This document shows, piece by piece, positions 7,551 through 13,598 of a stretch of DNA of 16,864 nt. This stretch comes from RPQJ01 sp036277615 (GTDB lineage Bacteria; Pseudomonadota; Gammaproteobacteria; Steroidobacterales; Steroidobacteraceae): contig DASUMQ010000150.1 of assembly GCA_036277615.1 (NCBI GenBank), forward strand, positions 1 through 16,864, read 5' to 3'. Positions within the stretch are counted from its first letter, which is position 1; each line of letters begins with the position of its first letter. The translations under genes and the position numbers were made by a program. The notes under the pieces were generated by a model that was not told where the DNA came from, made no database searches, and worked only from the letters and a program-made list of their open reading frames with translations.

Positions 7551-8000
7551 TCACTGCAGGCACACGATTAGCTTGGCGGCGTGGCTGCGCCAGTTGATCG
7601 GGATCACGACCGGGCGGCAACCCGCCGGGAGTTCGATCGGACCCGCGTTCCCGGCGACGACCGACGGCGCCGAAATCGCAAAATCCTTGCCGAATTCGCG
7701 GCGCACGTTGCCCGAGATCGTGTTGGCGACCTCGCCCACGAGGTCGCAGAGGTTGTCGTGCGACACGTTGCTTTCGTTCATCTTCATCAGCAGCACCGTC
7801 AGCATGCCGCGAGGCGCCGAGAAATAGACGAGGCCGCTGCGACGGCCCGACACGGCGATCACGCCGGTGTAGTCGTGGACTTCGGGCGAGCCCTGCGTGA
7901 CGAGGAACGGCGACCCGACCGTGGCCGCCTGCTGCGCGGCAACCTCGAAATAGCGGGTCGCCCCGTAGACGAACGCGCGAATGTCCCTTTCCTCCAGCAT
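7551..8000 (-). CDS. CheX-like CheY-phosphate phosphatase domain protein
   Basis: The 149-aa protein is a single CheX/CheC-type domain (PF13690-like). Such proteins dephosphorylate CheY-type receivers in the cytoplasm. The signature helix reads DLVGEVANTISGN (86-98); Glu90 and Asn93 occupy the ExxN positions that act in the known phosphatases. The strand and helix before it (GLVYFSAPRGMLTVLLMKM, 56-74) also fits the fold. Only one such helix is present, as in CheX and unlike CheC. The ATG at 8000 lies 6 bp after the stop of the receiver gene, so the presumed enzyme and substrate are translated in tandem. Overall similarity to characterised CheX appears low, so phosphatase activity is inferred from the motif and from the neighbour. 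It is the last gene of the operon starting at 12657. Confidence 0.82.
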   Translation of the reverse strand: MLEERDIRAFVYGATRYFEVAAQQAATVGSPFLVTQGSPEVHDYTGVIAVSGRRSGLVYFSAPRGMLTVLLMKMNESNVSHDNLCDLVGEVANTISGNVRREFGKDFAISAPSVVAGNAGPIELPAGCRPVVIPINWRSHAAKLIVCLQ

Positions 8001-8006
8001 CGCGGC

Positions 8007-8402
8007 TCAGGCTCCGGCAATCAGCTCTAGCAGCGCGTCGTTGAGCTGGCGGTCCGTGAACGGCTTGTTCAAGAAACCGTTCGCACCCTTTTCCATCGCC
8101 TCGACCGCAGTCGCCTTGTCCGCGAGTGCCGAGATCACGAGGATCAGCACGTGCGGCTTCATCGCGACCAGGCGTTCGACGCACTCGATCCCGTCCATCT
8201 GCGGCATCGTGATGTCCATCGTGACGACGTCCGGGTCGGTGCGGCGGAACGTCTCGATCGCATCGAGCCCATTGCTCGCGAGACCCACCACCTCCAGGCG
8301 GTCGATTTGCTGCGAGCGCTCGATGCGACGCCGGATCACGTTGGAGTCGTCGACGATCAGCAGCTTGAGCGGACGTGCGAGCTCGCGGGCGGCGTTTGAC
8401 AT
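8007..8402 (-). CDS. Single-domain response regulator, CheY-like
   Basis: The 131-aa protein is a lone receiver domain with no output domain. All active-site residues are present: Asp18 and Asp19 (IVDDSNV), phosphoacceptor Asp63 (VVTMDITMPQMDG), Ser91 (LVISA) and Lys113 (FLNKPF). It should be phosphorylated by the kinase encoded just upstream and act by binding a partner. The ATG at 8402 has AGGGA about 8 nt upstream and lies 26 bp after the kinase stop; the CheX-like gene follows after 6 bp. I do not call it cheY because nothing in the window links it to flagella and many such proteins serve other outputs. The first 11 residues precede the domain and carry no clear feature. Confidence 0.93.
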   Translation of the reverse strand: MSNAARELARPLKLLIVDDSNVIRRRIERSQQIDRLEVVGLASNGLDAIETFRRTDPDVVTMDITMPQMDGIECVERLVAMKPHVLILVISALADKATAVEAMEKGANGFLNKPFTDRQLNDALLELIAGA

Positions 8403-8428
8403 GCGGGTGTCCCTGCGGGCGGCGACGT

Positions 8429-10525
8429 TCAGCCGGCCGCCGCTTGCTGGCCGGCCTGGGCGGCGGGCAGCACGATGCGGAACCGCGTGTACTTGCCGTG
8501 GGCGGTCGCCACGCCGACCTTGCCGCCCAGCTCCTGCACGGTGCGCCGCACGAGATCGAGACCGACGCCACGTCCGGCATCCCGGTCACGACCTTCGTGA
8601 GTGGAAAAACCCGGCCTGAACAGCAGCGCCAGCACCGCCTTGGAATCGAGCGCCTCGCCCTGCTCCGGCGCGACGAGACCGCGCGCCACGGCCGCGGCCC
8701 GGACCCGACGTTCGTCGATGCCGCTGCCGTCGTCCTGGAACAGCAGCTCGAAACCCGAGGCTCCCTGCCTGAACTGCACTTCGAGCAGGCCCGTCGCCGC
8801 CTTGCCGGCCGCACGACGGGCCTCGGCCGATTCGATGCCGTGCACCACCGCGTTGCGGACGAACTGGATCGTGATGTCGCGCACCGGCTTGGCGAGCTCG
8901 TTGGGAACGTCCTCCAGGCCGACCGCCGCCAGCCGGATGCTCTTGCCGTGATCGGCGGCGATGCGCTGCGCCAGCTTGTCCAGCGCAGCTTCGGACAACA
9001 ACGGAGCGACGGGCTGCGACTCGAGCACGCTGGCGGTGCGCAGCCCGTCGAGCCGGGTGACCAGTTCGCGGACCGACTTCAGGTGGGTGAACAGGTCGTC
9101 GAGGCGCACGACCAGGGGCAGGAAATCGTCGCCGGACAAAGTCGGGCGCTGGCGTGTGTCGTTCAGCAGGTCCTCGTAGTCGTGGGCGCGGACTTCCAGC
9201 GCGGCGAGCCCTAGCGCCGCGGCCTCGCCCTTGATCCGGTGGACTTCGCGGAACAGCTGGTCGATCTTGTCGCGGAATTCCCGATCGCTGCGTGCCGGCA
9301 CCTTGAGGACCGCGTTGACGTGCCCGAGCGCCGCAGTGGCGTCGTCGAGGAACGAGATGACCTGCCCGGGGTCCGCCTGCAGGATGCCGACGAGCATGTC
9401 GAGTTGCGTCTGCGCGCTGGCCTGCGACTCCTTGAGCTCGCGCGCGAGCAGCACGCGCGACGTGACGTCGTTGACCGTCACGAGTACGTGCCGCATGGTT
9501 TGACCGTCGCGAACCCGGTGGAACTCGAAGTCGAGGTACTTGACGTCGCGCCGACCGTCGCCGTGGTCGATCTGCACCTCGACTTCCGACAGCGGATTGA
9601 TGCTGCGAATCAGGTTCTCGTTCGCGCGCTCGCCCCACAGGAGCTTGACGTACTTGTTCGCGGTCGCGAGCGCCTTCTCGGGCACGAGCGGGCGCAGCAG
9701 TTCCTCGAAGGTCAGGCCGTCGAAGCGCTCTCGTCCGAGCAGGGCGGTCAGGGCCGCCGAGTGCGCCTTGCCGACGCGGAATTCGGCATCGATCAGGAAC
9801 AAGCCGTCCTTGACGGTGGCGAGGATGTCGCGTGTCTGGTTCTTCGCGTCGAGCGCGGCCCGTTCGTGGCGCGCCTTGAGCCACTGTACGTACGCCAGCA
9901 GGGCGACCAGCACGCAGGCGAAGACGACGCCCACGATCATCAGCACGCGGAGCCTTGCGGAGCCGTCTACGACGTCGCGCTGCAGCCGCGAGCCGATCGC
10001 CGACATCGCCCCGGTCAGCTTCGGGGTGCCGGTCCGGCCGAACGCCAGCGCGACACGCGTGTCCGCGAGCAGCTTGCGGCCGCCCGCGTTCATCTCGGTG
10101 CCGGCGGAGTCGGTGTCGAGATACGGCAGGCCGTCGAACGAGGCGATGGGCTCCAGGAGTCGCCTGTACTGCGACCACGTCGCGCGGGCCGTGCGCAGCT
10201 CGGCCGTATTGCCGGCCGCGGACTGTTCGAGCTGTTTCAGCGCACGGTCGAAACTGCCGACGGACCGATCCAGGTCGGAAAGCGCGTCGCCCACGTAAGT
10301 TCCTGCACCCAGCCGGTCCCGAATCGAGCCGAGCGAGCCCGCGATGGCGTCCGGCCGGCCCTGGTGCTCGCTTGCCAGCTTCAGTGCGCCGGTATTCGCC
10401 GCGAGTTCGTCGGCGAGCCTGTAGCCGGGCAACAACACGGCACCTATGAACGTGACCAGCAGCGCCAGGAAGCCGAGGGTGGCAGCCCCCTCGCGCACCC
10501 GCGCGAGATATCCGTCCCGTTTCAC
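8429..10525 (-). CDS. Membrane sensor kinase with PAS, HPt and CheA-type ATPase domains
   Basis: The 698-aa protein has a short cytoplasmic start, a membrane helix (about 14-36), a helical periplasmic region, a second helix (about 191-214), a PAS-like domain (about 225-340), an HPt domain with the likely phosphorylated His429 (REVHRIKGEAAALG), and a CheA-type ATPase with N box RNAVVHGIE (Asn558), DDGSGID (598-604), FRPGFSTHE and GRGVGLDLV (about 651-659). There is no HisKA dimerisation helix, and no CheA P2, P3 or CheW-like domain, so it is not a standard CheA. It probably passes phosphate to the neighbouring receiver. The GTG at 10525 overlaps the upstream stop (GTGA) and has GGAGGA 9 nt before it; a longer frame to 10615 would run inside the upstream gene through non-homologous sequence. 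What it senses is unknown. Confidence 0.88.
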   Translation of the reverse strand: MKRDGYLARVREGAATLGFLALLVTFIGAVLLPGYRLADELAANTGALKLASEHQGRPDAIAGSLGSIRDRLGAGTYVGDALSDLDRSVGSFDRALKQLEQSAAGNTAELRTARATWSQYRRLLEPIASFDGLPYLDTDSAGTEMNAGGRKLLADTRVALAFGRTGTPKLTGAMSAIGSRLQRDVVDGSARLRVLMIVGVVFACVLVALLAYVQWLKARHERAALDAKNQTRDILATVKDGLFLIDAEFRVGKAHSAALTALLGRERFDGLTFEELLRPLVPEKALATANKYVKLLWGERANENLIRSINPLSEVEVQIDHGDGRRDVKYLDFEFHRVRDGQTMRHVLVTVNDVTSRVLLARELKESQASAQTQLDMLVGILQADPGQVISFLDDATAALGHVNAVLKVPARSDREFRDKIDQLFREVHRIKGEAAALGLAALEVRAHDYEDLLNDTRQRPTLSGDDFLPLVVRLDDLFTHLKSVRELVTRLDGLRTASVLESQPVAPLLSEAALDKLAQRIAADHGKSIRLAAVGLEDVPNELAKPVRDITIQFVRNAVVHGIESAEARRAAGKAATGLLEVQFRQGASGFELLFQDDGSGIDERRVRAAAVARGLVAPEQGEALDSKAVLALLFRPGFSTHEGRDRDAGRGVGLDLVRRTVQELGGKVGVATAHGKYTRFRIVLPAAQAGQQAAAG

Positions 10526-12657
10526 TTCTTCACGTCCTCCGGCCGGAATGCGATGTCGACGGTGGCCGTCGCCTCGACGCCCGAGTCTCTGGCGCCGATC
10601 GCCTTGAATCGCCACTTGCGTGCGGCCGCGACTGCCACCGCGTCGAAAATCTCCGGGGGGTTCGACTGCACGACGACCGCGTCGCTGACCCGCCCGTCCG
10701 CATCGACGGTGATGCGCACGCGCACATCACCACGGACGCCCTTCTTCAGCGCGCCCGCCGGGTACTCCGGCGCAACGTACCGGGTGCGGGCCAGTCGCGG
10801 CGTCGGCTGCGATCCGGGCTGTCCCGACTCTGGGCCCGCCGCGGCAATGTCGCGCTCGAGCGCCGCAACAGTCTCGAGGTTGATGCCAAGCTGGCGGGCG
10901 GCCGCCGCGTGCGCTCGCGCGACGTCGAATCGCTGCTCCGTGAGCGCCAATCGTCCCTGCTCCAGCAATTTTGCGGACAGTGCCCGCTCGCCCGTCGCGA
11001 CCGCGCCCGAAGACGGGTCCATCGTGCGCAACGCTCCGAGATGGAAGACGGCGCTGTCGTCTGCCGGCTCGAGCAGTTTGTTGCCGGCGATGCGATCCTG
11101 GAGCAACCGGGCGATCCGGGATGACTCCTGCCTGGATTCCGCGACGATTGCGCGCGCGTTCACGTCGCGATGAACGGCGGAGATTTCCGTGGCGGTCACG
11201 CCGAGCGCACGCGCCTCCGCTTTCCAGCGATCCACCTCGGCGCGTTGCGATTTCGTGAGCGCATCCCGCAGCTTGCCCAGGTACGCCTGCTGCAGCTCGG
11301 TCGTCGCGAGGTCCGCACGCTGGTGGTGTGCCGCACCCGGGAGCCGGCGCAGCTGGTTGAGGTAGTGCTTTGCACTGTCGTTGGCGGGGTCGACCAGCCT
11401 GCCCTGCCGGACCCGCTGCGAGACGAGCGCCGCGAGCTGCGCGGCGCGCGCGTCGGTCTGCTGCCGGTCCAGTTCGGACTGCCAGCGGGCGATCCCGTCG
11501 GGCGGGAGGGCTCCGGATTTCGCGGCCTGCTGCAGCAGTTCGCGGGCGCGCTCGACGTCGACGTTGTCCAGCGCCTTCGCGATGCGCGCCTCGACGATCG
11601 TGGTCTCGTACTGCACGGCCGCCGGATCGTCCGGCCGTATCGACCGCAGTTGCGCGAGTGTCCGGCTCGCCTCGTCGTACCGGCGCTCCGCGAGCGCCGA
11701 GCGGACGCGCTCGTGCAGCACGACTGCGATGCGCTCTAGGCCTTCGCGGGCTTCGCCGTTGACGGGATCCTGGGCGAGCACGGACCGGTAGAAAGTGAGG
11801 GCGTTCTGGCCTTCGGGATCGGTGTAGTGCCGCGCGCGCATGGCCGCACGCGCCGAGTCGAGCAACTCGTCGACGGACCCTGCCTGCACGGTCTCGAGTT
11901 CGACGGCAGCCGATGGGTTTGCGGACGGCTCGACCGGCACGGGCTGCGGAGCGGACCGATCGTCGGTCACGGTCGCGGGCTCGTGGAGCCAGAACCCTGC
12001 GATCGCTGCCGCGCACAGCAGCGCGAGCGCGGCAACGATGACTTTCGTGCGGTTGCCCGCGACGGCACGGCGTGTCGCCGGTGCGGCCCGACGCGGTCGC
12101 GGGTGTGGCACCGGGGTGAATTCGTCGGTGTCGGCCACCGGCATCGGTGCGGCATCCGCCACCGGCACCGCGTCGACGGGTGGGGCCGCCGGCGCTGCAA
12201 GCAGCGCATGGCGAGCGAGCGACTCCTCGCGCGCCCCTTCGAGGACGGCCGCCGCCTGCGGCAGCACGACGGGAATGGTCAACACGGCGAAGGCCGCGGA
12301 CCCGCGCACGGCCCGGGCGACGTCGTCGCTGGCCTCGGCCGGCGCAAAGATCACGACGACACGGGTACCCTCCGCCGACTGCAGATCCTCGACGACCCGC
12401 GCGAGGTCGTCGTACCCACGCGCGTCGAGCAGCAGCACGCACGGATGCTGCGGCGACACAATGCCGCGCGCTTCGGCGGGATTCTCGGCGTGTCGAATGA
12501 TCGATTCACCATCCAGCGCCTGCCCGATCTGCTCCAGCAGCGCGTCGTCGGCAGTGATCGCGACGACTTCCACGCGGGGCGGGCGCACGAGCGTCGCCCG
12601 TGCGCGGTCGTTCGCGTGCATCGAATGCTCGTGAGTGGGCGCGGGAATCGCGGCCAA
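10522..12657 (-). CDS. TonB-domain protein with N-terminal receiver-like domain and helical repeats
   Basis: This 711-aa protein has four parts: a receiver-like domain (about 28-145), a Pro/Ala-rich linker, a single membrane helix (about 205-224), a helical region (about 255-605) and a TonB C-terminal domain (about 626-705: YVAPEYPAGALKKGVRGDV, then KWRFKA). The receiver fold keeps Asp37/Asp38 and an acid at Asp78 (LLLDAR), but the usual Lys-Pro is Ile-Pro at 128-129, so it is probably not phosphorylated normally. Three helical repeats share a pattern near 270-298, 415-440 and 521-548 (for example RLVDPANDSAKHYLNQLRR and KLLEPADDSAVFHLGALR). The start is a TTG, chosen because AGGAGG lies 6 nt upstream; an ATG 12 codons later has no such site. 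No exbB or exbD is in view. Its partner in the outer membrane is unknown. It heads a four-gene signalling operon. Confidence 0.87.
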   Translation of the reverse strand: MAAIPAPTHEHSMHANDRARATLVRPPRVEVVAITADDALLEQIGQALDGESIIRHAENPAEARGIVSPQHPCVLLLDARGYDDLARVVEDLQSAEGTRVVVIFAPAEASDDVARAVRGSAAFAVLTIPVVLPQAAAVLEGAREESLARHALLAAPAAPPVDAVPVADAAPMPVADTDEFTPVPHPRPRRAAPATRRAVAGNRTKVIVAALALLCAAAIAGFWLHEPATVTDDRSAPQPVPVEPSANPSAAVELETVQAGSVDELLDSARAAMRARHYTDPEGQNALTFYRSVLAQDPVNGEAREGLERIAVVLHERVRSALAERRYDEASRTLAQLRSIRPDDPAAVQYETTIVEARIAKALDNVDVERARELLQQAAKSGALPPDGIARWQSELDRQQTDARAAQLAALVSQRVRQGRLVDPANDSAKHYLNQLRRLPGAAHHQRADLATTELQQAYLGKLRDALTKSQRAEVDRWKAEARALGVTATEISAVHRDVNARAIVAESRQESSRIARLLQDRIAGNKLLEPADDSAVFHLGALRTMDPSSGAVATGERALSAKLLEQGRLALTEQRFDVARAHAAAARQLGINLETVAALERDIAAAGPESGQPGSQPTPRLARTRYVAPEYPAGALKKGVRGDVRVRITVDADGRVSDAVVVQSNPPEIFDAVAVAAARKWRFKAIGARDSGVEATATVDIAFRPEDVKK

Positions 12658-12981
12658 GGGGCGCCTCCTGGGTCGACCGGACTTAATTGACGGACGTCGC
12701 AGCTGCTGCGATCAGCTCGGTGCGAATCTCTCAGAACGGCGCGTCGCAAACGCGAAACAGCGTCACAGAATGGGCGCGGTTCGCCGCGCCGCGCCAATGG
12801 ACGCGGCACGTTATGAAAAGCGGTTCGACGGCTCCGACGTCGGCGGGTTTTCGCTGTCCGTTACGGTCGGGAGGCGGTGTTCCGCGAGGGCCGGGCCGAT
12901 ATTATGTCCAACGCCGGACGGGGCCTTCGCGTCGCGTGGACGCCGGCGAACGATCAGCCACGACCACGGAGCAAAACGTCC
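12658..12981. other. 324-bp divergent intergenic region
   Basis: This region separates the start of the minus-strand signalling operon from the start of the plus-strand exported protein, so it must hold promoters for both. It contains a 13-bp inverted repeat CGCAGCTGCTGCG at 12698-12710, about 40 bp from the TTG start. On the plus strand a good -10-like TATTAT lies at 12900-12905, about 77 bp before the ATG at 12982, without a recognisable -35. I see no convincing promoter for the minus-strand operon, no RNA gene and no riboswitch consensus. A frame extending the exported protein upstream to 12877 lacks a ribosome-binding site. Confidence 0.5.
12664..12669 (-). promoter_or_regulatory. Ribosome-binding site that fixes the TTG start of the TonB-receiver gene
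   Basis: The minus strand reads AGGAGG, a full Shine-Dalgarno match, 6 nt before the TTG at 12657-12655. The first ATG in the frame, at residue 13, has only GAGC-like sequence ahead of it. This decides the start in favour of TTG. Confidence 0.75.
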
Positions 12982-13368
12982 ATGAAAAAGATGTCTTTCG
13001 TTTCGGCATTGATCGCCGCTTCCATCGCCATTGCCGGATCGGCGCAGGCGCAATCCACCGCGGTGGGGTCCTGCAGCGACGTGCGCTGGAGGCCGGACAT
13101 CATTGCGAAGTACCCCGACATCCCCAAGTCGTGTGTCGGCGTCGTCGAGCGGGACGGCACGCGCTACGTCAAGTTGTCCGGCAAGGTCACCGAGAAGACC
13201 AGCGATTCGGTGACGGTGCTGCTCGACCACACCAGGACGCACATGCTCTGGCAGCCAATGACCGGCGACATGGTGTCGATCGACGGCAAGGACGTTCCGG
13301 CCATGAGCGTGATGAAGGACCAGAAGCTGCGGTTCTACTTGCCGGAGAGCCAGGTCGCGGCCAAGTGA
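12982..13368 (+). CDS. Small exported protein of unknown function
   Basis: The 128-aa product begins with a classic Sec signal peptide (MKKMSFVSALIAASIAIAGS) with likely cleavage after AQA at residue 23. The mature part of about 105 residues has two cysteines, Cys31 and Cys51, in a pattern CSDVRWRPDIIAKYPDIPKS followed by Cys, which could form a disulfide in the periplasm. The rest (YVKLSGKVTEKTSDSVTVLL and KLRFYLPES) looks mainly beta and OB-fold-like. I have a general impression of similar small exported proteins in environmental proteobacteria but no name. The ATG at 12982 has GGAG 10 nt upstream, and the signal peptide begins exactly there. It is divergent from the signalling operon, so it might be a target or a partner, but nothing in the sequence proves this. 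Confidence 0.83.
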   Translation: MKKMSFVSALIAASIAIAGSAQAQSTAVGSCSDVRWRPDIIAKYPDIPKSCVGVVERDGTRYVKLSGKVTEKTSDSVTVLLDHTRTHMLWQPMTGDMVSIDGKDVPAMSVMKDQKLRFYLPESQVAAK

Positions 13369-13598
13369 TATCGCCGGTCGCCGGTAACGCATGCTGACGG
13401 CCGCGGGCGAAGCGAGGCGCCGGGGATCACACGTTCTGGTCCCAGTCCTAGGCGCCCGTGTCGGCGTACGTCCGATCGACCTACGCCTCGCGACGACGGG
13501 GACCACGCCCGGGAATCAGGCGGGGCTGACTGCGAGCACGCCAGGGCCAGCCCTACGGTGTCGTAAGCGTCGACTTATAACCACCCGAAGGCGCACGT

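Noticed and set aside
10526..10615. Thirty-residue N-terminal extension of the sensor kinase
   Set aside because: It would lie inside the TonB-domain coding sequence and reads Arg/Gly-rich; the GTG at 10525 has a GGAGGA site and the typical GTGA overlap.
10727..12442. 571-codon minus-strand frame inside the TonB-receiver gene
   Set aside because: Same strand, different frame; almost entirely Arg, Ala and Gly, a frame-shift shadow.
12687..13397. 236-codon plus-strand frame over the small exported gene
   Set aside because: The overlapping frame from 12982 has a signal peptide and a ribosome-binding site; this one has neither.
13369..13598. Possible RNA gene or riboswitch before the FG-GAP gene
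   Set aside because: Read for known riboswitch consensus and long stems; only a TATAAC-like -10 near 13576 without a -35 was seen.
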